Positions 1 through 6,754 are shown, numbered from the stretch's first letter. The stretch is 34,336 bases of DNA from Clostridia bacterium (GCA_030529995.1 JAUMVT010000028.1:1-34336), one strand, 5' to 3'. Made by a program: numbers and translations. The notes: generated by a model from the letters alone, not told the origin.

Positions 1-241
1 AGACAAGAAATTGTAAACCCTAGCAGTAGGATGCCCGAAGGGTTCCAAGGGGCGACCGGAAAGCCCCTTGGAATAAACACCACAGACAAGAAATTGTAAA
101 CCCTAGCAGTAGGATGCCCGAAGGGTTCCAAGGGGCGACCGGAAAGCCCCTTGGAATAAACACCACAGACAAGAAATTGTAAACCCTAGCAGTAGGATGC
201 CCGAAGGGTTCCAAGGGGCGATCGGAAAGCCCCTTGGAATA
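1..241. repeat. 83-bp tandem repeat, three copies
   Basis: Three head-to-tail units start at 1, 84 and 167 (period 83). The first two match almost throughout; the third differs by one base in the hairpin loop (gaccggaaa to gatcggaaa) and diverges near its end (about 241). Each unit holds a perfect 11-bp inverted repeat, TTCCAAGGGGC / GCCCCTTGGAA, with a 9-nt loop, at 43-73, 126-156 and 209-239. Because 83 is not a multiple of three, the open frames crossing the array change frame in each copy, so it is not a repeated peptide. The first unit starts at base 1, so the array may continue to the left. Confidence 0.95.
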
Positions 242-282
242 AGCATAGACGAAAAATAACAGGTAACCATCGCCTTCTGAAA

Positions 283-312
283 GAAACAAAAAGAGAAGCA
301 CCTTTCGGTGCT
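283..312 (-). terminator. intrinsic terminator downstream of the DUF4364 gene
   Basis: On the minus strand a 6-bp stem AGCACC / GGTGCT closed by a GAAA tetraloop (297-312) is followed by TCTCTTTTTGTTTC. This is a standard Rho-independent terminator for the minus-strand gene ending at 349. Confidence 0.7.
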
Positions 313-319
313 CCCCATT

Positions 320-348
320 TCGCCAAAGCGGCTAAATCGCTTTGGCGA
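320..348 (-). terminator. hairpin touching the DUF4364 stop codon
   Basis: TCGCCAAAGCG and CGCTTTGGCGA pair with a 7-nt loop. The hairpin lies directly against the TAA stop (349-351 on the minus strand). It has no strong T-tract of its own, and the terminator at 283-312 follows. The same type of hairpin, with TCG-N-CAAAG at its base, recurs at 2886, 20817, 21122 and 24008. Confidence 0.6.
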
Positions 349-1095
349 TTACTGTATGTTCATCAATTCAAGCAGCAGGGTTCGCATGTCATCACAGCAG
401 CCCTGCCACCGGGCAGCGTAATGCAGCGCCAGCCCCTGATCCGGCACGGACAGCATCAGCGTCATCCGGGGTCTCGGCATGGTATCCGCCAGGGACAGCA
501 GCCAGTCCTGATCATCTACCTGCTCCAGAGCAGCGGTCTCCGGCAGAGCCGGCGGGGGAACGGACGCGTCAAAGTTCGTGCCCAGCCGGGACATGATGGC
601 ATCATAGACCGCCTGAGCGGCACGCCCCCATTTTTCCGACAGCTGCGGCACGGCGGCGGTGGAGTCCAATGTCAGCATCAGGTCAATGAGTGCCGTGCTC
701 CCCTCCAGCAGCCGGAGCCGGATGCACATCCGCCCGTCGCTGAGGGTGAAGGACTCCGCCAGAGTCTGCTGCTCCCGGCGGAACCGGGACTGCCACTGAA
801 GGCAAGCGGCGTCAATGATTTCCTTGGTGCTGCTGGGCAGCCGGTGGTCAAAGGCGGTCAGGGTGTATTCCCCTTTTTCCCCAAGGGTGAGCAGGGAGCC
901 CAGCGGAGCGGGCTTCTCCAGAATCTGCTCCTGCTCCTGCAGTTCGCTCAGGTTCAGCTGCAGGGCGAAGTAGTTCATCAGATCCAGCTCCACCATGAAC
1001 TGCAGCAGCTGCATGTTGGTCACCGGCCCCAGACGGGAAAGGGCATAGAGAATCACCAGCTTGTACTCCGAGTCCGGAATGCTGCGCTTCTTCAT
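349..1095 (-). CDS. DUF4364 family protein
   Basis: Protein of 248 aa. The N-terminal ~100 residues match the DUF4364 pattern: a winged-helix-like segment (YKLVILYALSRLGPVTNMQL), then NYFALQLNLSELQEQ, then a wing GEYTLTAFDHRLPSSTKEII. DUF4364 proteins are found in Clostridia and are presumed DNA-binding; their role is not established. The C-terminal ~140 residues are less conserved and acidic, so this copy is longer than the usual ~170-180 aa. The start is the ATG at 1095, because GGAGGTG lies just upstream; an upstream in-frame start would put that site inside the gene. The gene follows the HPr-like gene on the same strand, but a terminator lies between them. Confidence 0.75.
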   Translation of the reverse strand: MKKRSIPDSEYKLVILYALSRLGPVTNMQLLQFMVELDLMNYFALQLNLSELQEQEQILEKPAPLGSLLTLGEKGEYTLTAFDHRLPSSTKEIIDAACLQWQSRFRREQQTLAESFTLSDGRMCIRLRLLEGSTALIDLMLTLDSTAAVPQLSEKWGRAAQAVYDAIMSRLGTNFDASVPPPALPETAALEQVDDQDWLLSLADTMPRPRMTLMLSVPDQGLALHYAARWQGCCDDMRTLLLELMNIQ

Positions 1096-1116
1096 CTGTC
1101 CACCTCCGCTCCTACT

Positions 1117-1150
1117 CAAGAAAACCCCTCAAACGTACGCTTGAGGGGTT
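1117..1150 (-). terminator. intrinsic terminator after the HPr-like gene
   Basis: A 10-bp perfect stem AACCCCTCAA / TTGAGGGGTT (1123-1132 and 1141-1150) has an 8-nt loop. Read on the minus strand it is followed by TTTTCTTG. It lies 19 bases beyond the stop of the HPr-like gene. Confidence 0.8.
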
Positions 1151-1169
1151 AAGCATGATGGGGGAATCC

Positions 1170-1397
1170 TTACGCCAGGAAAGGCTTCAGGTCAGCCATC
1201 AGGTCTTCACAATCGTCAGAGTAGATTTCCAGGGTGATGGGCTTGGACAGATCCAAGCTGAAGATGCCCAGGATGGACTTCGCATCCACAACGTGACGAC
1301 CTGCGCGCAGATCCATGTCATAGGGATAGCGGTTGACCATGTTGACGAAGGTCTTGACGTTCTCAGCCAGACTGAGCTTGATATTTACCTGCTTCAT
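1170..1397 (-). CDS. HPr-like protein lacking the catalytic histidine
   Basis: Protein of 75 aa with the HPr fold signature. The segment KSILGIFSLDL (40-50) matches the HPr regulatory region around Ser46 (KSIMGVMSL), so Ser41 is the likely counterpart of Ser46, the target of HPr kinase. The region that carries His15 in true HPr is replaced by ENVKTFVNMVNRYPYDMDL (12-30), which has no histidine. The protein should therefore not relay phosphate in the PTS. It is more like Crh-type or other HPr-like regulatory proteins. The ATG at 1397 follows GAGGAGGTG at a good distance. The gene is monocistronic, with its own promoter and terminator. Confidence 0.8.
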   Translation of the reverse strand: MKQVNIKLSLAENVKTFVNMVNRYPYDMDLRAGRHVVDAKSILGIFSLDLSKPITLEIYSDDCEDLMADLKPFLA

Positions 1398-1431
1398 TTG
1401 CTATGCACCTCCTCAATTTTGGCACAAGTAC

Positions 1432-1460
1432 AGTATACACGCTGCATTCAAAAAATGCAA
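1432..1460 (-). promoter_or_regulatory. sigma-A promoter of the HPr-like gene, with a dyad in the spacer
   Basis: On the minus strand TTGCAT (1455-1460), a 17-bp spacer and TATACT (1432-1437) form a good sigma-A promoter. A palindrome TGCATT-n5-AATGCA (1443-1459) covers the end of the -35 box and most of the spacer. It could be an operator. Confidence 0.7.
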
Positions 1461-1539
1461 GTAGCGGACACAGATTCTTTCACGGAATTTTCCCTTTCTG
1501 GTGGATAAAACGCCAGAATGGCTATGCTGAAGGGGCGCG

Positions 1540-1881
1540 TTACTGCCCTTTTCCGGCCTGCTCCTGCTGATACGCTCTGCCCCAGGCGGACATGGCGTCC
1601 AGAATGGGTCGCAGGCTCTGCCCCAGCGCCGTCAGGGAATACTCCACCCGAGGGGGCACCTCCGCATACACCTGCCGGTGCACCAGGCCGCTTTCCTCCA
1701 TGGAGCGGAGCTGGGCGGTGAGCACCTTCTGGGATACGGAGCCGATGGACTTCCGCAGCTCCCCGAAGCGGCGGGTGCCGGGGAGCAGATCCCGCAGGAT
1801 CAGCACCTTCCACTTGTCGCCGATAAGGGTCAGGGTGGTTTCCACCGGGCAGGCCGGGAGAGAGGACTTTGCGTCTGTCAT
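1540..1881 (-). CDS. HxlR-family transcriptional regulator
   Basis: Protein of 113 aa, typical HxlR length. The N-terminus has the conserved CPVETTLTLIGDKWK motif (Cys11), followed by the winged helix ILRDLLPGTRRFGELRKSIGSVSQKVLTAQLRSMEESGLV and the wing VYAEVPPRVEYSLTALGQSL. HxlR proteins (YodB, HypR, HxlR) are dimeric repressors or activators, often redox- or electrophile-sensing through the N-terminal cysteine. The gene diverges from the MBL-like gene at 2044, with a dyad between them (1930-1961), so that gene is the probable target. GGAGG precedes the ATG by 11 nt. Confidence 0.9.
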   Translation of the reverse strand: MTDAKSSLPACPVETTLTLIGDKWKVLILRDLLPGTRRFGELRKSIGSVSQKVLTAQLRSMEESGLVHRQVYAEVPPRVEYSLTALGQSLRPILDAMSAWGRAYQQEQAGKGQ

Positions 1882-1929
1882 TCAAAAAACGCCTCCCATG
1901 CGTTGATTTTCCGCAATGGTTTCCTTTGG

Positions 1930-1961
1930 GTAACTACGGCACAATATAGTGCCTACTTTAC
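1930..1961. promoter_or_regulatory. candidate HxlR operator
   Basis: An imperfect dyad GTAACTACGGCAC - AATATA - GTGCCTACTTTAC (13 + 6 + 13, 9 of 13 pairs complementary) lies midway between the divergent HxlR and MBL-like genes. It overlaps the -35 box of the candidate promoter for the latter. HxlR-family operators are commonly dyads of this size with TAC/GTA ends. Confidence 0.5.
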
Positions 1962-1985
1962 AAAAGGATGGTACGGCGATATTGT
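1957..1985 (+). promoter_or_regulatory. candidate promoter of the MBL-like gene
   Basis: TTTACA (1957-1962), a 17-bp spacer and TATTGT (1980-1985). The -35 box lies in the right arm of the dyad at 1930-1961. The transcript would carry GCAGGGG-n11-CCCCTGC, a possible leader hairpin, before the GGAGGG ribosome binding site. Confidence 0.45.
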
Positions 1986-2043
1986 ACTCCCTGCAGGGGG
2001 AAAAAGCAATCCCCTGCGGAATATCCATTCGGAGGGAACTAAT

Positions 2044-2847
2044 ATGAAGAAGACTGCAAGCCGCACCGTGCAACTGAACCGGGGACGCATGGAAGTGTAC
2101 CCCAAGGGGGATGTGACCCTTTACGCCTACCAGACCTGCGATCCTCTTGCGGACGAGGTGTTTGTGGCAGCCAAGCAGGGCAGGGGCGTGGTGATTGAGC
2201 TGCCCTGCTTTTACGATAACATTCGGGAGCTGACCGATTTCCTTGCATCGGAGGGGGTAAAGGTAGAAGCGAAGCTTTCCGCCTATCACGGGGCAGGAGC
2301 CTCCTTCCTGCCGGGGGTGCCGGTGTACGGCACGACGTCTTCCGCCAAGTATAACAGCGTAGGCGGCGGCGCAGCCCTGGTATCAGGCTTTGCCAAGGCC
2401 TTCGGGGATGCCTTCGATGCCGGCCTGTGCAAGCCGGATGTGCTGATGGACGCCGGGGAAAGGGTCATTGCCGGTATCACCTTCGTGGTGAGGCCCAATG
2501 AGGAAGCCTATGACCTGGAAATCCCGGAGATCAACTGCGTCTATACCCACATGATGGGGCACGACTGCCACTCCATCGTGGCGGGGCAGGGGCATGGGGA
2601 TCGCATCATTACCCAGCTGGAGGGCTATATCCGCCGGGGCTTTGACCTGGTGCTTACCTCCCACTACACCCCGGAAGACCTGAAGGACGCAAAGACCAAG
2701 GTGGATTACCTGACCCGGCTGAAGGCCATCGCCGCCGCCAGCACCAACGGTGCGGAGATGAAGGCGAAGGTACAGGCGCAGTACCCGGACTACGCCGGAG
2801 AGAATTATCTGGACATGACGGTAGGCTTCTTCTTCCCCGACAAATAA
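2044..2847 (+). CDS. metallo-beta-lactamase-like fold protein, catalytic motif not canonical
   Basis: Protein of 267 aa. No signal peptide or membrane segment. The arrangement of segments resembles MBL-superfamily proteins: a strand VVIELPCFYDNIREL, a GASFLPGVPVYGT region, AGITFVVRPNEEAYDLEIPEINCVYTH, then MGHDCHSIVAG (171-181) where a metal-binding GH-type motif would lie, and LVLTSHYTPED. The usual HxHxDH motif is absent; only AYHGAG (80-85) sits near that place. It may be a degenerate MBL fold or another fold altogether. The ATG at 2044 follows GGAGGG. It is divergent from the HxlR gene and probably under its control. Confidence 0.45.
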   Translation: MKKTASRTVQLNRGRMEVYPKGDVTLYAYQTCDPLADEVFVAAKQGRGVVIELPCFYDNIRELTDFLASEGVKVEAKLSAYHGAGASFLPGVPVYGTTSSAKYNSVGGGAALVSGFAKAFGDAFDAGLCKPDVLMDAGERVIAGITFVVRPNEEAYDLEIPEINCVYTHMMGHDCHSIVAGQGHGDRIITQLEGYIRRGFDLVLTSHYTPEDLKDAKTKVDYLTRLKAIAAASTNGAEMKAKVQAQYPDYAGENYLDMTVGFFFPDK

Positions 2848-2885
2848 AAAAACGCCAAGGCGGTATGACCGTCGTGGCGCATGGG

Positions 2886-2923
2886 ATCGGCAAAGCGACA
2901 ATGTTGCTTTGCCGATTTATTTT
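2886..2923 (+). terminator. intrinsic terminator of the MBL-like gene
   Basis: An 11-bp perfect stem ATCGGCAAAGC / GCTTTGCCGAT with a 9-nt loop (2886-2916) is followed by TTATTTT. It is also the first thing after the stop codon of the convergent gene (2917, minus strand), so the two genes share it. Confidence 0.75.
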
Positions 2924-3930
2924 AACAGCAGTGCCGTCACCGCATCATGCAGGCTTGCCTCAGGGAAAGACAATGCCGCCGGGGTCTTGCTTTCCCCCAC
3001 CAGATAGGTGCCGTCGGCAGCCAGGGACAGGCGGCAGGCGTCGTCGGAGATGATTTCATCCACCCGGGAAATGTCCCGGGAAAGATCAATGGGGAACACG
3101 GGATAGTCCGGGTTCGCCTTCTGCGCCTTCACATAGGCGGTGAAGCGGCTGCGAACCTCCTCCGGGCAATCCTCCGTATACCTGAAGAAGAGAATGGGCG
3201 CCTCCGGGGCGCTTTGCAGCCGCAGATCCTGCTGCTTCAGCATCCGCTCGGTGCAGGCAGCGTCCACATCCCGGCACAGGCCGAAGAGCCGCCGGTGCTT
3301 CCGCAGCACCTCATAGGAGGCGAACGTGCCGCTCTTGCTCATGGCCACCAGGGCCAGATTATCCACGCCTTCCAGGTCGCACAGGAGAGCGTCCGTCATC
3401 TTTTCATCCGGCAGGAAGGCGGTGAAGGCACAGTTGGGGAACTGATCGCACAGACCGCGCAGCACGTCGCTCCGGCCGTCCTCCTCCATCAGCGCCCAGG
3501 CCATGATGCCCAGGGGCATGCCCTGCTCAATGATCCCCTTGGCTGTGTCGATGGGCATCTGCTGCCCCTTCCAGGCGGTGTATAGGGTCATGCACCAGGG
3601 AATGTTCCGGTTCTCCTTGGCTTCCAGCCCCCGAATCACCGCAGCACCCCGGGTCCAGCTCTCAAAGGTCAGGTTAATGCCGTAATTCAGGAAATAGCAA
3701 TCGTCCACGTCCGCAGCCAGGCGGTTGCACAGGGAAAAATAGGGGTGATCCTCCGTCCGCAGCATGTCCTGCAGGGTCTGGAACACCGCCCGCTGAAAAC
3801 GGCCGTTGGAGAAATGCCCTCCGTGCTCCACCGCATTGCGCAGCACCCGCCGGTCAAACTGCTGCTTCAGCCCCTGCAAGCCCTGGGATACGGCCACCTC
3901 CACCATCAGGCGCGTAATTTCTCCTGCCAT
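2917..3930 (-). CDS. unrecognised 337-aa cytosolic protein
   Basis: I do not recognise this family. The protein has no signal peptide or membrane helix and contains several scattered cysteines (PWCMTLY, LCDQFPNCAF, LFGLCRDVDAACTE). The middle has a run of predicted strand-helix units (NIPWCMTLYTAW, MPLGIMAWALM, NCAFTAFLP, NLALVAMSKS, RRLFGLCRDV, PILFFRYTED) that would suit an alpha/beta barrel, but this is inference. The ATG at 3930 is chosen because GAGG lies 8 nt upstream; a GTG at 3939 is in frame but overlaps that site. It has a long, repeat-structured leader (3931-4103) and is convergent with the MBL-like gene. Confidence 0.7.
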   Translation of the reverse strand: MAGEITRLMVEVAVSQGLQGLKQQFDRRVLRNAVEHGGHFSNGRFQRAVFQTLQDMLRTEDHPYFSLCNRLAADVDDCYFLNYGINLTFESWTRGAAVIRGLEAKENRNIPWCMTLYTAWKGQQMPIDTAKGIIEQGMPLGIMAWALMEEDGRSDVLRGLCDQFPNCAFTAFLPDEKMTDALLCDLEGVDNLALVAMSKSGTFASYEVLRKHRRLFGLCRDVDAACTERMLKQQDLRLQSAPEAPILFFRYTEDCPEEVRSRFTAYVKAQKANPDYPVFPIDLSRDISRVDEIISDDACRLSLAADGTYLVGESKTPAALSFPEASLHDAVTALLLK

Positions 3931-4103
3931 TGTGCCCACCTCGCTGTCTTACATCCCCGGGAGGATGCGCGTCCGCCCCAGGGGGATCTTCGATTCGGTT
4001 TGATCCTTCGGTTTATTTTTGCCTTCGGTTCGACTTCTGTCCTCCGGGTCGTCCTTCCCGAAGCTTTACCCGAAGCTCGATCCGAAGATCCACCTTCAGT
4101 ATA
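3931..4103 (-). promoter_or_regulatory. promoter and structured leader of the 337-aa gene
   Basis: On the minus strand a TATACT box lies at 4098-4103; its -35 box is poor. Transcription would then begin near 4091, at a leader whose first bases GATCTTCG (4083-4090) are complementary to CGAAGATC about 100 nt later (3985-3992). The 5' half holds three CTTCGG words and the 3' half holds CCGAAGG twice plus CCGAATCG, so several alternative pairings are possible. I do not recognise a known riboswitch. Confidence 0.4.
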
Positions 4104-4268
4104 GCGAAAAATAAGGGAGGATGGTATGGACAAACGAATGGATTTGTCGGGAAGCAATCCTTCCGATTGCTGTTATTTGCGCCGATTCTTAATTGGAGAG
4201 GAGGACTTGTTGGTTTATCCATGTCACTTGGGGGAGATACCATGCTGAAGACGTTTTCATCCCCATCT
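4104..4268. other. intergenic stretch without a clear gene
   Basis: No supported gene. It contains a small hairpin AGCAATC-n5-GATTGCT (4153-4171), similar to the GCAATCC-GAA-GGATTGC hairpins in the elements at 20980 and 23829. Short frames reaching into the adjacent repeats read through non-coding hairpin DNA and are not called. Confidence 0.5.
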
Positions 4269-4337
4269 CCAGCTGGTTTTCGGGTGGGTGCGGGAGGGGC
4301 TTTTGACTCAAAAGCCGCCTCCCGCAATTTATGCCAT
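4269..4337 (+). repeat. dispersed hairpin repeat, left pair, copy 1
   Basis: The copy begins CCAGCTGGTTTTCGGG and carries a long hairpin: GCGGGAGG (from 4290) pairs with CCTCCCGC (to 4325) and GGCTTTTGA with TCAAAAGCC, with one bulged G. Compared with copy 2 the stem bases change in pairs (G-C for A-T), so pairing is kept. Confidence 0.85.
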
Positions 4338-4341
4338 CCCT

Positions 4342-4408
4342 AATTGGTTTTCGGGGAGAGCGCGAGAGGGAGCTTTTGGCACAAAAGCTGCCCTCTCGCA
4401 AATTTATG
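4342..4408 (+). repeat. dispersed hairpin repeat, left pair, copy 2
   Basis: The sequence AATTGGTTTTCGGGGAGAGC is followed by a hairpin GCGAGAGGG / CCCTCTCGC and AGCTTTTG / CAAAAGCT (4362-4399) with one bulged G. It is nearly identical to copy 3 at 18311, 14 kb away and in the same orientation. It lies immediately beyond the LysR stop codon (4412, minus strand). No T-tract follows on either strand. Confidence 0.85.
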
Positions 4409-4411
4409 CCC

Positions 4412-5293
4412 TTACTTAACAAACGTTCGCACCAGGTCAAGAAAATGCTTGCTGCCTACATCCAGCGGGTGATTCTTGGAGTACGCAAGGCTGATGGGGG
4501 TAACAATGCGCGGCTCAATATCCAGCACGACCAGGTCGTCGCTCATCAGCGGCTTGGTGGGCTTCTTGGTCAGTAGCGCAATGCCCATGCCCTTGCAGAC
4601 CAGATCGATGATGTTTTCCGCCCGATAGCCGGTAAAGACAACGTTCGGCGTGAACCCGGCGGCCTTGCAGCTCTGCACACAAAGGGAATACATGAAGGTG
4701 TCCTTGCCCAGCAGAATCAGGGATTCTCCCTTGAGCTGATCCAGGTGTATGACCTTTTCCCGAGCCAGCGGATGGGACTTGGGCAAGAACGCCCCTAAAT
4801 GATCTGTGGTAAAGCGAACCTTGTTGAATTCGTTATCTAAGTCATCCCATTCACGGATGAATGCGAGGGAGCACTGATTGGAACGCAGCATTTTCGTCAG
4901 CTGGTTGGAATCCCCTTCGATTACGTCCAGCGTGAAACGTGGATTTTCCTGCCGAAAGCGAACCATCACATCGGTAATGCCATAATGCGACATCATCGGA
5001 ATGGAACCGATGCGAATGTTGCCGTGCTCGGCGTTGAGCGCATTGCCCAAGGCAGTGGTGTATTCGTGATGCAGCGCAGCCATTTGCCGAGCATAGGGAA
5101 GAAACAGGGTGCCGAAAGCATTGAGGGTAACGCTGCGGGTTGATCGGTCAAACAGCGCCACACCCAGCTCCTCTTCCAGGCTTTTGATATGCCTTGACAG
5201 CGCAGATTGGGAAATGAACAGCTGCTCGGCAGCCTCCATATAGTTGCAGGTATTGGCTAGCACAACAAACTCGCGAATATAGCCAATGTCCAT
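4412..5293 (-). CDS. LysR-family transcriptional regulator
   Basis: Protein of 293 aa, the usual LysR length. The N-terminal winged helix-turn-helix is at about 4-60 (FVVLANTCNYMEAAEQLFIS, QSALSRHIKSLEEELGVALF, DRSTRSVTLNAFG). The effector-binding domain covers about 90-293 (GNIRIGSIPMMSHYGITDVM, then GESLILLGKDTFMYSLC and GMGIALLTKKP). It is divergent from the ceramidase-like gene at 5484, the classic LysR arrangement, and so probably controls the ten-gene cluster in response to a substrate or intermediate. The ATG at 5293 is preceded by GGAGG at 8 nt; upstream codons in the same frame fall in the promoter region. Confidence 0.95.
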   Translation of the reverse strand: MDIGYIREFVVLANTCNYMEAAEQLFISQSALSRHIKSLEEELGVALFDRSTRSVTLNAFGTLFLPYARQMAALHHEYTTALGNALNAEHGNIRIGSIPMMSHYGITDVMVRFRQENPRFTLDVIEGDSNQLTKMLRSNQCSLAFIREWDDLDNEFNKVRFTTDHLGAFLPKSHPLAREKVIHLDQLKGESLILLGKDTFMYSLCVQSCKAAGFTPNVVFTGYRAENIIDLVCKGMGIALLTKKPTKPLMSDDLVVLDIEPRIVTPISLAYSKNHPLDVGSKHFLDLVRTFVK

Positions 5294-5376
5294 CGGGGGT
5301 CCTCCCTTCCTGAACTGACTTGACAGCGGAAAGCATTCATTATTGCACGTTCTGCATAAATGATAAAGAAAAGTGG

Positions 5377-5396
5377 TTTGATTGTCAACAGTCAAA
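5377..5396. promoter_or_regulatory. candidate LysR operator
   Basis: A near-perfect dyad TTTGATTGT-CA-ACAGTCAAA (8 of 9 pairs) lies in the 190-bp gap between the LysR gene and the hydrolase cluster. It covers the -35 region of the candidate cluster promoter. LysR proteins typically bind interrupted dyads in such gaps. Confidence 0.5.
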
Positions 5397-5407
5397 TCTG
5401 CTATATT
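5378..5407 (+). promoter_or_regulatory. candidate promoter of the hydrolase-transporter cluster
   Basis: TTGATT (5378-5383), an 18-bp spacer and TATATT (5402-5407). It overlaps the dyad at 5377-5396, which fits a LysR-regulated promoter with a weak -35 box. An alternative pairing is TTGTCA (5382) with TATTCT (5404). Confidence 0.4.
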
Positions 5408-5483
5408 CTATTTGAAAGCATGAGAGCGCAAAAAAACAACATGCCGATGAAGGCAAAACGGACAAACATGGGGAGGCGAAAAC

Positions 5484-6731
5484 ATGAGGGTCGGCGCAGC
5501 AACATATCCTATTGTTCTTCCGGCAGACTTTCTTCCGACGGAAGGATTCACAAAGCAGATTGACGAGCTGCACGCCCGGGTGCTGGCCATGGAAAACGAA
5601 AGCCGGCTGGCACTGATGGCGGTGGAGGTGACCTCCCTGCCGCCGGAGGAAATCGAGGCACTCAAAGCCATTGTCTGTAAGGCAAGCGGGGCAGAAAAAG
5701 CGTTCATCTGCGTGACGCACACCTTTTCCGCACCTCACTTCATGCCGGATCATCAGCTGGATGATGCAGGGAAAGCGAAAAAGGCGGAGCTTCGCAAGGC
5801 TGTGCAGCTGGCCGCCCAGCAAGCGGCACGGGATGCGGCACAGGCAATGAGGCGGGCACGGCTGACCGTCGGTGAAGCAATGTGCACGGTAAACACTCCC
5901 CGGGACGTGGAAACCCCTATGGGCTGGTGGATTGATCACAACGGGAAGGGACCGGTGGATCATCGGCTGACGACCTTGGGCTTTACGGATGAAAAAAATG
6001 TGCGCATTGCCACCCTGCTCCATTATCCGATTCAATCTTCCGTACTGGACGGCTCCCAGCTGCGTGAAGGCGGCAAGGCGGTTTCCGGTGACTTGGCCGG
6101 CTGGCTGGCCTCCGAAGTCGAAAAGCAAACGAATGCCCCGGCACTTTTCCTAGTCGGTGCGGCAGGAGATCAGGCACCCAGAGAAAAGGCTGTGGGGTTT
6201 GTGGCGGAAGAAAAGGAACTGCATCGGACAGACAGGCAAGATGAAGCCATTGAAGCCGGCCGACTGCTGGCACAGGAAATGGCACAGGCGGCTTTTCAGG
6301 CCATTGCAGGGGAACGGCAAATCAAGGCAGATCCCCTGACCTTTACGGAAACAAAGGTTGTTGTGCCGGCCAAGAAGATGGAACGTGATCTGCACAAGCT
6401 GCATCCCACACGCATTGCGCCCTATGAAGCGGATGGGGAAAGCGTGCAGCCGGTTAGCCTGTTGACGATTGGCGAGACGCGGTGGATCGGCGTGCGGCCG
6501 GAGCTGAACTGTGTGACGGCTCAGGGGATTACGGCGGAGGATCCGCTGTCCAGGGTGATCACCCTTTTTGACGGCGGGGCAAAGTACATGGCGGATGCAC
6601 TTTCCTATGACCGCATCACCTATGAGGCGATGAACTCCCCCTTCGGGCAAGGTGCTGCGGAGCGTTTGGCTAAGGCAGCCAAGACGCTATTGACAAACGG
6701 ATTTGACGTTCGGCGAGAGAACGTTGAATAA
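5484..6731 (+). CDS. neutral/alkaline ceramidase-like hydrolase
   Basis: Protein of 415 aa. It fits the N-terminal catalytic domain of the neutral ceramidase family: RVGAATYPIVLP at the start, a strand RLALMAVEVTSLP (41-53), THTFSAPH (79-85; THTHSGP in the family), NTPRD (137-141), HYPIQSSVLDG (180-190), and FLVGAAGDQAPR (222-233) at the place of the family's N-GAAGD-SP motif. True ceramidases hydrolyse the amide of ceramide; short bacterial relatives in Clostridia have unknown substrates. No signal peptide is seen, so it should act in the cytosol. It is the first gene of the LysR-linked cluster and lies 23 bp before the binding-protein gene. Confidence 0.7.
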   Translation: MRVGAATYPIVLPADFLPTEGFTKQIDELHARVLAMENESRLALMAVEVTSLPPEEIEALKAIVCKASGAEKAFICVTHTFSAPHFMPDHQLDDAGKAKKAELRKAVQLAAQQAARDAAQAMRRARLTVGEAMCTVNTPRDVETPMGWWIDHNGKGPVDHRLTTLGFTDEKNVRIATLLHYPIQSSVLDGSQLREGGKAVSGDLAGWLASEVEKQTNAPALFLVGAAGDQAPREKAVGFVAEEKELHRTDRQDEAIEAGRLLAQEMAQAAFQAIAGERQIKADPLTFTETKVVVPAKKMERDLHKLHPTRIAPYEADGESVQPVSLLTIGETRWIGVRPELNCVTAQGITAEDPLSRVITLFDGGAKYMADALSYDRITYEAMNSPFGQGAAERLAKAAKTLLTNGFDVRRENVE

Positions 6732-6754
6732 ATGAAAGAAAGGTGGAAAACGTA

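Noticed and set aside
1-241. CRISPR array at the left edge
   Set aside because: The repeated unit is 83 bp with no unique spacers between units, and no cas gene is in the window.
20-318. Minus-strand open frames through the first 300 bases
   Set aside because: They run across the 83-bp repeats. The period is not a multiple of three, so the peptide is not repeated in frame, and no ribosome binding site is present.
1678-2043. Upstream extension of the MBL-like gene to 1678
   Set aside because: It would overlap the HxlR gene, cover the promoter and operator, and ignore the GGAGGG site before the ATG at 2044.
4149-4576. Short plus-strand frames through the hairpin repeats near 4.3 kb
   Set aside because: They read through non-coding hairpin repeats that keep base pairing rather than codons, and they run into the LysR gene on the other strand.
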